In this document: positions 34,586 to 45,143 of the stretch, one piece after another | How the letters are laid out: each line of letters starts with the position of its first letter | How positions within the stretch are numbered: position 1 is the first letter of the stretch | Assembly: GCA_030844895.1 (NCBI GenBank) | Contig: JAUTDX010007468.1 | Coordinates: 39,808-103,807, forward strand | Direction of reading: 5' to 3' | DNA length: 64,000 nucleotides | Origin: Ambrosia x helenae | Taxonomy: Eukaryota > Streptophyta > Magnoliopsida > Asterales > Asteraceae | Notes under the pieces: model-generated | Seen by the model: the letters and a program-made list of their open reading frames with translations, nothing else | What the model was told of the DNA's origin: nothing | Databases searched by the model: none | Made by a program: the position numbers and the translations under genes

Positions 34586-37012
34586 GGGGAAGTATCCATA
34601 GCTCTAAAATGAGAAAACATAGTAAACTTGATACTTGGTCCACATTTTGCCACATCACCCATCTCATATTATATTATAAAGGTTATTTAGGTCATTTTAT
34701 ATTTCCCCCTTTTTCAATTTTAAATAATTCCCCCACCCTATATAAACACATTCTCTCTCCTTCTATCATAACATCACCACCTTCCCTCTCTCTTATTCTC
34801 TCATACCACCACCTCCAGCCACAACCACCGACCACCTGCCACCACCTTCGACCACTATCCAGTCACAGTCAATGGGCGGTGGTCGATGAACAGGAAGGTT
34901 CACACACACCCGTCTCTCTCTCTCTCCCTCTCTCTCTATCTCTCTTTAGAAAGCACAAGAAACAGATATGTGAAGGATTTTAGTAACCAGGGTGAGGGAT
35001 AGAGGGGAGGGGGCTACGGTGGTTCGATGGTCAGATGAAGGTGGGTGTTTTGGTGGGGGTCCGATGGTGGTTTGAGGGTGGGTCTGATGGTGGTTTGCTC
35101 CCTAAATCTTTGGTTTGACTTTTGTTTTGAACATTGGAGTGTGAAGCATGGAAAACAAGAAGACGAGGTAACACACTATCTATCTGTTCATTCCTTGTCA
35201 AGATTATTATTATTATTATTATTATTTTATTATTAGGTTAAAATTTGGGTTTTGTTGAAAACATGGGTTTTTGTTTAGGATTTTTTTGGTGTTTATAATG
35301 ATATTATTGTGTTAGGAGATGATGCTCTAAAGATGATGATGTTTTTTGGGTTAAGAAGATGATGATGCTGTGAATATGAAGAATGATGGTGTAGTGTGAG
35401 TATTTAATCAAATGCTTAAATGAAAAAAAAACTTATGTCAACCTTTTTGATTTTTTTATTATTAGTTTTTTGTCTATGTTAGATTGGATGTTAAAAGATC
35501 ATATTTTTTTAATTGGGTAAATGTGTTTTTATTGCATATTTTTTTGTTTAAGGTCTGTTAGTTCTGAATTAGGAGCTGAATCTATCCCAATTAACATGTG
35601 TTAGGGTTTAATTCACATGTGTTAAATATAAAATGGGTTTTATTTTCTTGGTATACTTTTAATTTGTTTCTAATAGTTTAATTAACTTTTTTTGTTTCTT
35701 GGGGTAATGTGTTTTTATTGCATAATATAACTTGGTATATCACTAATTTTTTTTTCAAATATAACTTGACTGTTTATATCTTTTCATAAAAATGTATGTA
35801 TTTGTATATATTAAAGTAAGGTTTGATTTTGGTGAAGGTTTTGAATATTTGTATTGGTGCTTACTGATGTGTCAGGGTTCAATTAACACATGTTAGTGAT
35901 TCTAGCACATGTTTGTATTGGTGCCTACTAATGAATCTATCCAATTGACATGTGTTAGGGTTCAATTAACATGTGTTAGTGATACTAAAAAGGGTGTATA
36001 TGGTGCCTACTGATGAATTTATTCCAGTTGACATATGTTAGGGTTCAATTAACATGTGTCACTGATGCTAACACCTGTTAGTATATGCCCAACTAACACG
36101 TGTTAGGGTTTAATTAACATGTGTCAGTGATGTTAACACATGTTAGTATATGTCCAATTAACACCCAAATTGACCCAGTTAACACTTTCTAGTGATGCTA
36201 ACACATATTAAAAATAATTAATGTAGGAGGTTCTATGAACAACCACCGGAGTTCAAGCCGGCTACTCCAGACAAGGATCGACTAGAGATGGAGTGCTAAG
36301 GATTGAAACATGAAGCTGAAGATGCCTAATAAAGAAGAAGCATAACGCCGAAGACGACTATTGAATAATGAAGCATAATTTTAAGTTTCATGTGTTTTCG
36401 TTAGTTTATGATAGTTTTGTATCATCTTTTTAATTGTTTAGATTTATATGAAATTAATTTGTAACACTCAATGTCGATTGCAATAAATTTTTATATACAT
36501 GTGTTCTTTTATGTTGTTATACTAGTCCAAATTAACGTGATAATTATTTGAACCAATTACACGTGTTAGTGATGTCTGTGAAATGAGTTTGTTTGAAGAG
36601 ACCAAGTAACATGTGTTAAAGGGCTCGTGTGGCATACGTTATTAATAAATTTGGATCTTTAAATTAATATGTGAAAGAAATTATAGAGAGAAAAGTAGAA
36701 GAAAGGGGGTGGAGAGCGGAAAAGGTGGAGAGGGAGTGATGGTGAAATGAAAGGTGGAGAGAGAATGCAAAAAGGTGGAGAGAGAATGTGAAATGATGGG
36801 GAGAGAAGGTAAAAAAGGTGGAGAGAGAAGGTGGATTAATTGACAAATCTACCATTTTCCTAATATAATATCAATAAAGGTGGAGAGAGAAGGTGTATTT
36901 TAATCAAATGGTGGGACCATTAACCACAACCATTAATCATGCTTGATCAATGGTTGTGGTTGAGTTTATTGAGTTTTCTCAAATATTTGAGGTTTTCTAT
37001 AGAACCTTACCC
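34586..37012. mobile_element. (TA)n-inserted element B, 2.4 kb, with AACACATGTTA repeats
   Basis: It starts GGGGAAGTATCCATAGC after a TA run and ends CTATAGAACCTTACCC before another TA run; inverted ends are diverged. The first 200 bp is homologous to the inverted right end of the element 40221-43134, including CCACATCACCCAT and a TATA box CCTATATAAACACAT (34737-34751) followed by a CT-rich leader. Between about 35590 and 36620 the palindrome AACA(C/T)(A/G)TGTTA recurs more than a dozen times. The interior has no recognisable protein; the 34609-34983 frame is low-complexity. Confidence 0.6.
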
Positions 37013-37125
37013 TATATATATATGGCCTAATATGAGCCACAAGATGGCTTTTTTTAAGTTTTCTAAAAAAAAGGCTTTTCTTTGTATACTCCCTATCTCT
37101 CTCTCTCTATATATATATATATATA

Positions 37126-37448
37126 GATTATGTTCAAATGAAAACAAGGTTGAGTTGGAAGATCCGTGAGAACTCCGACGTAAAATGTGAATTTTAAATT
37201 TTGTTTTACACACTGACGAAAAAACGGGTAACTCCGCCGTAAAAAAATTGAAAAAAAAAATTTACGATGGTTTTACACTGGTGTAAAGAAACCAGCACAC
37301 CAATGTTGACTTTTTAAATTTCTATTCAATATTTTATTATACTTTAATTTACAACCATACATTCTTCTTTGAATAAATTAAGTGTGTGGTTATAAAGTGA
37401 GTTCCTACTGTTCTTCTAACTCAACCATGTTCTCATTTTACCCTTTCC

Positions 37449-37450
<2 letters not shown>
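37126..37450. mobile_element. (TA)n-inserted MITE, family M (copy 2)
   Basis: Begins GATTATGTTCAAATGAAAAC after a TA run and ends ATTTTACCCTTTCCCT before the next. Inverted ends share GGTTGAGTTRGAAG. The core CTCCGACGTAAAATGTGAAT is shared with the other family M copies. Its last about 285 bp is duplicated at 37930-38200. Confidence 0.75.

Positions 37451-37499
<49 letters not shown>
37451..37499. repeat. (TA)n microsatellite between two MITEs
   Basis: About 24 TA units joining family M copies 2 and 3. Confidence 0.9.
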
Positions 37500-37501
<2 letters not shown>

Positions 37502-37825
37502 ATCCAGATCGTTTGAGAACTCGGGCGAGTTGTGAGAACCGCGAAAACTCCGACGTAAAATGTGAATTTAAAAAAAATTATACAGTGATGTAAAACGCCT
37601 AAACTTTGCCGTAAAAAGTGAAAAAAATTATTTTATGACGGTTTACACTAGTGTTAAGAAACGGCCACACCTATGTAAACCATATAAGTAAATTAATATT
37701 TTATTCAATATTTTTTATGGTTTAATTTACAATTACACATTCATTATTGAATAAAATATGTGTGTAGTTATAAAGTGAGTTCTCATGGTTCTTACAACTC
37801 AAAAGAGTTCTCAAATGATCCCATC
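37500..37825. mobile_element. (TA)n-inserted MITE, family M (copy 3)
   Basis: Starts GGATCCAGATCGTTTGAGAA and ends TTCTCAAATGATCCCATC; inverted ends of about 45 bp (TTTGAGAACTC...GAGTTGT.AGAACC). TA runs lie on both sides. It is nearly identical to 38223-38546 by local duplication. Confidence 0.8.
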
Positions 37826-38222
37826 ATATATATATATATATATATATATGGAAAGGATAATGTAGAAACCCTTGTTATATGGTAAACTCAGGAAACGCTG
37901 ACTTCCCAATTTTTTTTTTGAAAAAAAATCGTGAGAACTCCGACGTAAAATGTGAATTTTAAATTTTGTTTTACACACTGACGAAAAACGGGTAACTCCG
38001 CCGTAAAAAAATTGAAAAAAAAAATTTACGATGGTTTTACACTGGTGTAAAGAAACCAGCACACCAATGTTGACTTTTTAAATTTCTATTCAATATTTTA
38101 TTATACTTTAATTTACAACCATACATTCTTCTTTGAATAAATTAAGTGTGTGGTTATAAAGTGAGTTCCTACTGTTCTTCTAACTCAACCATGTTCTCAT
38201 TATATATATATATATATATATA

Positions 38223-38541
38223 GGATCCAGATCGTTTGAGAACTCGGCGAGTTGTGAGAACCGCGAAAACTCCGACGTAAAATGTGAATTTAAAAAAAAT
38301 TATACAGTGATGTAAAACGCCTAACTTTGCCGTAAAAAGTGAAAAAAAATATTTTATGACGGTTTACACTAGTGTTAAGAAACGACCACACCTATGTAAA
38401 CCATATAAGTAAATTAATATTTTATTCAATATTTTTTATGGTTTAATTTACAATTACACATTCATTATTGAATAAAATATGTGTGTAGTTATAAAGTGAG
38501 TTCTCATGGTTCTTACAACTCAAAAGAGTTCTCAAATGATC

Positions 38542-38546
<5 letters not shown>
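38223..38546. mobile_element. (TA)n-inserted MITE, family M (duplicated copy)
   Basis: Duplicate of 37500-37825, with single-base differences such as ACTCGGCGAG for ACTCGGGCGAG and CGACCAC for CGGCCAC. Confidence 0.8.
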
Positions 38547-38588
<42 letters not shown>

Positions 38589-38597
38589 TATATATAT

Positions 38598-38942
38598 GGA
38601 AAGGATAATGTAGAAACCCTTGTTATATGGTAAACTCAGGAAACGCTGACTTCCCAATTTTTTTTTTGAAAAAAATAGGGCATGTAATATACATGATTTT
38701 AAGCATTTTGAGCCAAAAAATCAAAAAAGCGCCGAGTATTTTTTTTTTTATAAAAAAAATAAAGTTTTGACTAACACATGTTAAGCGAAACTAACACGTG
38801 TTAACCATTTGTTACCCGAAGACGGTTTTTTTATTTTTTTAAAATCATATATATTACATACCCTAAAATTTTCATATAAAAAAGTCGAGAAATTAGAGTT
38901 TCCAGAGTTTACCATATAACAAGGGTTTTCAATATAACCTTA

Positions 38943-38945
<3 letters not shown>
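38598..38945. mobile_element. (TA)n-inserted foldback MITE, family D
   Basis: Inverted ends ACCCTTGTTATATGGTAAAC and GTTTACCATATAACAAGGGT, 348 bp, between TA runs. The centre carries two palindromes, AACACATGTT and AACACGTGTT. Interior blocks AAAAAAGCGCCGA and TTACATACCC resemble the family E MITE at 48081-48567. A truncated copy is at 37850-37929. Confidence 0.8.

Positions 38946-38995
<50 letters not shown>
38946..38995. repeat. (TA)n microsatellite, left border of element C
   Basis: About 25 TA units. Confidence 0.9.
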
Positions 38996-39002
<7 letters not shown>

Positions 39003-40159
39003 GTTCAAATAGGAACCATAGCTTAAGTAGGAACCATATGAACCACTTTATATCCATTGATCTCTAATGGCAAGATTGTAAATAATTAGAATATTAATTA
39101 ATTGTTTATTTTAATCAAGGGGTATTTTTGACTTTTGTTCATTAACCTAATTCCTGGTTAGTCTCTATAATTGTAAACGCAAAATATTCAATTTTCATAA
39201 ATATCGATACACCAAAACGTAACAAAGCATCATTCGACATCACTAATGGAAATGAAAAATTCGTTTACAGGTATGTAAAACTAATCAATTGTTATTACTT
39301 ATTGTTAATCTTCAATTGCTTAGATGTTTTAGGTTTTTTAGTTTTTGTTAGATCGAAATGTATAATCAATTGGAATTGTATTTGTAATGATTTTGTTATG
39401 TTAGGTTATCAATTGCACGATTTCTTTCAATATAGGAATACTGAATCTTTGAAACTTATCTCCATTAAACAAACTTGATTGTACAGGACATTGAGGTTAT
39501 GTATATTGTGATAATATACATTTGTGTATGTTATACAAAAGGTTAAGCGACTAAACCCTACAGAGAATGTGCAGTACATGGAGGCTATGTATTTTTTGAG
39601 AATATACGTTGGTGTATATTACATAAAAGGTTAAGCGACGAAACCCTAAATAGGATTATCACGTAAAAAAAAGGAGACGCGTTATTATTATCAAAAGCAT
39701 ATACACTAGTGTATATTATATGTTGGCGTATATTACGTAAAGAGGATGAGAGACATAACGGCTATGAGGATTAACAAAGCCAAATGCCTATACACAAGTG
39801 TATAGAATGGTTTGTTGTTGGATAGCTGTATAGTTGTATGGCTGTTATGTCTATAAGGTTATATATATGTTATTATACACTGATGTACCATGATGTATTC
39901 AGTCCTACTCATTTTGTTATATGTTATTAAAGAGGTTTTTTTATACACAGACGTATCAAACTCAAAAATTAAATCAGCTGCAGATCAAGGTAGTATGGTT
40001 CAGGTCAATATTCATGTTATACATTGGTGTATATGTGTTGTACATGGGTGTATATATGTTGTACAATGGTGTATATATGTTGTACATGGGCTACTATGAT
40101 CTTCTCCTATTTTTGAAATAATTATCTTCTCCATTTAAGAATTCTTCTTCCCAGTTTCA

Positions 40160-40162
<3 letters not shown>

Positions 40163-40205
<43 letters not shown>

Positions 40206-40220
40206 ATATATATATATGTA
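40163..40220. repeat. (TA)n microsatellite inside element C
   Basis: The TA run into which the nested element G inserted. Confidence 0.85.
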
Positions 40221-40928
40221 GGGGAAGGTTTAAATAAAAACCCACATAAATTGAAGAAACCCATTAAACCCTCTTACAACCATTGATCAAACTAGATCAA
40301 TGGTCCACATTTAATTGATGGTTTTTTAATTAAATTAATAGACTAGATGACAAAAAAAGAGCAAAAGGGTCAAATGACATTTTCTGAAAAAGCATCTCTG
40401 ACAAGTTGACCTGACACATGTCACATCATCTCTCTCATACTTTTGTGATCATTGTCCTAAATCTGCCATATGCCCATGTTACATATGTAACATGTGTTGT
40501 GTTACGTAGGTTAAAACTGAGTTACCAGCTTATATTATTTAAAAAATGCTGATTTATTATTTTTTTTATTAGACCATATTTTTTTTCGTTTTATTGTACC
40601 AGCACCAGAATTGTTGCATACGTAACGAGAATTGATATGTTTATAGGCATTTTGTTACTTACAAAGTGCTAAAAACAAACAAAACGGTCATTACAAAGTG
40701 CTAAAAACTTTATAGATCAAAAAACATTCAAATGTAGACAAGAATTGTTTCTTACAAAATGCTAAAAACAAACAAAACGGTCATTACAAATCAACAAATG
40801 CTAAAAAAGTATCATAAATAAAAAAAAAATGTCTACACTTCATTCTTGATAATCATGTTCATCTTTAATGCAAAAAATATGCTCACCTGCAAAAATAAAA
40901 CAAAAATCATCAATTTACATGTAAAGCC

Positions 40929-40944
40929 CACCCCCCCCCCCCCG
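40929..40944. repeat. Poly-C run
   Basis: About 15 consecutive C in element G; length may be unreliable. Confidence 0.8.
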
Positions 40945-42129
40945 CTTAACGTATGTTAACCAACTGGATTACAAAAAAAAATACAAAACTGATACAAAAA
41001 AACATTGTTTTATACATTTAGTTATCAAGATTATCAAACTTAAAAAATCAAAACTTTGTGGTAAAAAAAACAGAAACCAATTTATACCAACTTAGTGGTG
41101 CTGTTACATACGAAACAAACGCAAAAAAAAAAAACAAAAACTAATTTATACCAAATTAGTTATCATGATCAATGACATTACATTCAAGAGTTTTTTTTTA
41201 CCAATTCTTCCTCTATAATATGCAAAAAAATCAAACCTTTGTATCTGGTAAAAAAATCGATAACTAATTTATACCAACTTAGTTTTGTTGTTACATACGA
41301 AACATGCGCAGTATAGGAAACAGATGCAAACATACATTCCACACATTATAACACTCATACAAACATGCACATACTGGTAAAACACAAATCAGACATATTG
41401 TTGCATATGTTAAGAGACACTAAAATTCACCAATTTTGATTAAAAAAAACATATTAATAATAATAACATATTAAAAGAGTTAATTAATATCCTATATACG
41501 CAACTTAGTTCTGCTGTTACATACGAAACAGACGCAAATATAGGAAACAGATGCAAACATACATTCCACACATTATAATACTCATACATTCATGCACTTA
41601 CTGGTAAAAAAAAAATAACTCAGACATATTGTTGCATACGTTAAGAGACACTAAAATTCACCAATTTTGATTAAAAAACATATTAATAATAATAACATAT
41701 AAAGAAGGTTAATTAATATGTAAACCTACGTGTTAACGTATGCTACCTACGTGTAAAGATGATTAGTTGTGGTGTTACATACGAAACAGATGCAAACATA
41801 CATTTTCAAAACCCTCACAAACAACTTCTTATTACCAAACACTAATTAGCTCAAATTCAAACTCTAACCATTAATTGTTTTCTAACCCCTTTCAAAATAA
41901 CTTTGAACATAACTTTTTATCCATGACTACTGAGCCAACTTCAAAGATGATAAAAGAAGATATATTTTAACTTTTAAGGTATTATGGTTTAAAGAAAACA
42001 ATATATCACCAAAACCAAATGATTATGCCGAGACCACCTTTGTTTAAACATTAAATAACTTTGAACATAACTTCTGAAGAAAGATGTCTTTCTTGAAACT
42101 CTCATTTTCCATAAATACTCACACCATAC

Positions 42130-42377
42130 CCTTTCCTTTATAAAAGTCTCATGTTTATCATATCATTATAGATTTTTTAGAGAGAGAGAAAGAGAAGATG
42201 GAACTTGCTCTGAGCTTAGGAGATGCACCAAAACCAATTTCAATTGGTGATGAAAGTAGATCACAACCACAAAAGAACAAAGAATTAGGGTTTTGTATAA
42301 AACGGTTTCTTTATAAAATTGTAGCCCAAATTCATCAAATTTTAGCCCAATATCATAATGTCAGTCCAATAGCATGA
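42130..42377 (+). pseudogene. Captured promoter and N-terminus of an HD-Zip II-like gene
   Basis: A TATA box (TTTATAAAAG, 42138-42147), a GA-rich leader and an ATG at 42198 open a 59-codon frame beginning MELALSLGDAPKPISIGDE and including KNKELGFCIKRF before unrelated sequence and a TGA at 42375-42377. The opening MELALSLGD is the N-terminus style of class II homeodomain-leucine zipper transcription factors. The homeodomain and zipper are absent. It lies inside element G, so I infer a captured gene start with its core promoter. Product, if any, would lack DNA binding. Confidence 0.55.
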
Positions 42378-44587
42378 CACAAAATGAAAACGTGGTTCAT
42401 TTAATTAAACTTACATGAAGCCCTGTTGTCAATGTCTTATAACAAGAACCTTCAATGGAAGGTGCAAGGAAGCTACGTGAACAGAGAGACCCATCTTTAA
42501 AACGCATCAACATTATTCCACCACCACTACCACATTAACCACCATGGATTCCGGCCAAAACATTATCCTCGTCCCTGGTCATCACCGTCGTCAGCCCTTT
42601 TAATTCAACGGGCAGGAGTCGGGTCAGGTTTTCGGGTCAAGGACGAGGGACGAGGGTGTGGAAACAGGGACGACGACGGTGGTGGCTAGTGGTCGGAGGT
42701 GGGACGACGACAGTGATGACCAGGGATGAGGGTTAAACCCATCTGCCAGCGACCCATTTCTGATGAACCCGTCTTGGTTTGAGGTAACTTCGACTATAGA
42801 GCCTTTTGTGTTGCGATGGTGGCTGGTGGTTGGTGGTGGAGGTGGAGGTGGCTGATGTTTATGGTGGAAGAGAGGTGGTAGTGGCTGATTATTATGGTGG
42901 AAGAGAGGTGATAGTGGTTGGTGATTATGGTGGAAGAGAGAGAGTGTATGTCTTTATATAGGAGGGAGAGTAAAAGATTCAAAATATTAAATGGGGGGAA
43001 AAGGAAAATGACTAATATACCCTTCCAGACATAAAATAATATTTCTACTAATGGGTGATGTGGAGCAATGTGAGCCACTAGATGGGTTTGTGGGAGTTTG
43101 TTCAAAATTTTGGGTTTCTTGTCTATACTTAGCCTATATATGTATATCTGGTTGTTTTTAAATAATTAATAGTTTTGTTAAATAGTTTTTTTTTACTCAC
43201 TTAAACTTCGATCAGGGCTACTATGAAGAAGGTCTTGATGGAGGAAATAAGATTTCAGAGTATATACACGACACTGTTATCAAACATGCAATAGGCACAA
43301 TCTCTTGCGTCCTGAAACTGTTGAATCATTGTTCATTAAGAAGACTCAAAGTATGTTCCAAGTTCCAACACTTTCATGAGACTAAATTTCTTTACCATAT
43401 TTGGTAATATTTATTTTATTTATTACTTTTTTCGATGAATCTTTATCACAGGAATGGGGTTGGTCTATCTTTGCCCTAAAAACATGTATAAGTTATTTTC
43501 TTTTCCACTTTTAGTTCTTAATTCATTTTTGTCTCCAGATGTATAAGTTCTTTTCTTTTCCATCTTTTTAATTCTTAATTCATTCATGTGTACCTTTTCT
43601 TTTTCTTTTTAATTGGAATATCACAGTAATTTGTTATATTATGTTTTTATCGACCGATTAAACATTCGTGTCAATGGGCAAAGGGTTTGTTTGATCGTAT
43701 ACACAGGTGTATTCAGTTTCATATAGGTTCTAGTGCAGATATACACCAATGTATTTCGTTCATATACAAAAAGGAAGAAACCTCAACGTCTATTATGGTG
43801 TACAGTAATGTATTTAACTTGCATTTCGATAAAGATATAGGTGTATTTAGTTTCATATAGGTTCCAGCCCAGATATACACCAATGTATATTTGTGTCCAA
43901 ATTATAATCATTGATAAGCTGAAAAAAAAACGAATATACGCCAATGTATATTTCGTTCATATACAAAAAGGAAGAAGCCTCAACATCTATTATGGTGTAC
44001 ACTGATGTATATAATTTACATTTCGACAAAGATATACACCATTATATATGTCTGTCCAAATTATATACATGTGTTCACATTAACAAAAAAAAAAAAGAAA
44101 CCGATAATTTGGACACACGTATAAAACCAATATATATGTGTGTCTAAATTATACACCAATATATATACACTTGTGTATAGGCATTTGGCTTTGTTTATCC
44201 CTATAGCGGTTATGTCTCTCATTCTCTTTACGTAATATACACCAACGTATAATATACACTAGTGTATAGGCATTTGATAATAATAAAACGTATCATTTTT
44301 TTTTTGACGTGATAATTAAGTTTTGTAGGATCCATTTTTTTTTTAATATTATCCCTAAATCAGTAAATAGAGAAGGAGAGGGTTTTTAGGAGGTATTTAT
44401 GGTGTAATCAATTTAAATTATGTGTTATGATAACCTACCTAATTTTGTGGAAGACCAAAAGTCCATAATATCCTTACATTAAAATAAACAATTAATTAAT
44501 CATCTAATTATTTACAATCATGTCATTAGAGATCAATGGCTATAAAGTGGTTCCTACTTAAGGTGTGGTTCCTATTTGAACCCTACC

Positions 44588-44600
44588 ATATATATATATG

Positions 44601-44651
<51 letters not shown>
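44588..44651. repeat. (TA)n microsatellite between elements C and H
   Basis: TA run with a few TG interruptions; it serves as right flank of C and left flank of H. Confidence 0.85.
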
Positions 44652-44653
<2 letters not shown>

Positions 44654-45077
44654 TAGGGTTCCTATAGGAAAATTAGTTTGTGTGAGAAGTGTAAGAAGGA
44701 TTAAAAATTGATATGTATGCATCATTTTTTGGACGTATTTATGATGTTTTGGATTGTTTTGATTAGAAAAACACCAAACATAACAATTAATAACCGAAAA
44801 CAATGTATTTTAAGCTTAAAACTTAGAACACTATGTCAAGAACATTTAAGCAGAGTGTTTTAAGTAATTACTATGGTGTTTTATCTATTATTTAAATTTA
44901 ATGACTATAATACATTAGATTGTGTTTTAAATTTTTGTATATTGTTGTGTTAAGTGTTTTTCAAGGCAAAACAACTCAAAAGATCATTCCAAAATCAAAA
45001 ACATGATGGCTACACATCAATTGTTAATCCTTCTCACACTTCTCACACAAATTAATTTTCCTACATGATCCTCTACC
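44652..45077. mobile_element. (TA)n-inserted MITE H, 426 bp, termini like the 9.9-kb element
   Basis: Left end GGTAGGGTTCCTATAGGAAA, right end inverted GGTAGAGGATCATGTAGGAA; then TTTGTGTGAGAAGTGT on both sides, inverted repeats of about 75 bp. The 9.9-kb element at 48586 has GGTAGGGTTCCTGTAGGAAA and GGTAGAGGATCCGGTAGGAA with TTTGTGTAGGAAGTGT. The left/right asymmetry (GGGTTCC versus GAGGATC) is conserved in both, so they are one family. The interior repeats GTGTTTTA, as does the large element. Confidence 0.85.
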
Positions 45078-45123
<46 letters not shown>

Positions 45124-45143
45124 TATATATGTATATATATGTA

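Larger units (their letters stand above)
37165..38690. repeat. Tandem duplication of about 765 bp containing parts of three MITEs
   Basis: The block 37165-37929 (end of one family M MITE, TA run, second family M MITE, TA run, start of the family D MITE) is repeated at 37930-38690 with only a few differences, mainly in homopolymers and TA-run length. The new junction at 37929/37930 fuses the A-run of the D MITE to CGTGAGAACTCC of the M MITE. Confidence 0.85.
40221..43134. mobile_element. Nested (TA)n-inserted element G, 2.9 kb
   Basis: Left end GGGGAAGGTTTAAATAAAAA after a TA run; right end (inverted) GGCTAAGTATAGACAAGAAA before TATATATG; the ends are diverged but alignable and both lead into AAACCCA. 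The inverted right 250 bp matches the left end of element B, including a TATA box CCTATATAAAGACAT. Motifs GTTACATACGAAAC and GTTACATATGTAAC recur (40480, 40615, 41103, 41292, 41517, 41774). It carries a captured plant gene fragment at 42130-42377. Confidence 0.6.
38996..44587. mobile_element. (TA)n-inserted element C, 5.6 kb, with TATACAC-N-GTGTATA repeats
   Basis: The ends are good inverted repeats: GGTAGGGTTCAAATAGGAAC begins both ends (38997 onward; the complement ends at 44587) and homology continues about 130 bp. A second inverted block (about 39540-39800 against 44160-44340, containing GCATATACACTAGTGTATA-like dyads and AAAGCCAAATGCCTATACAC) lies further inward. TA runs flank it. The motif TATACAC(C/T)(A/G)(A/G)TGTATA recurs about 18 times near both ends. 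It contains the nested element 40221-43134. I see no transposase; it appears non-autonomous. Confidence 0.75.

Noticed and set aside
36664..36855. His/Ser/Phe-rich minus frame
   Set aside because: Comes from GGTGGAGAGAGAA repeats near the right end of element B.
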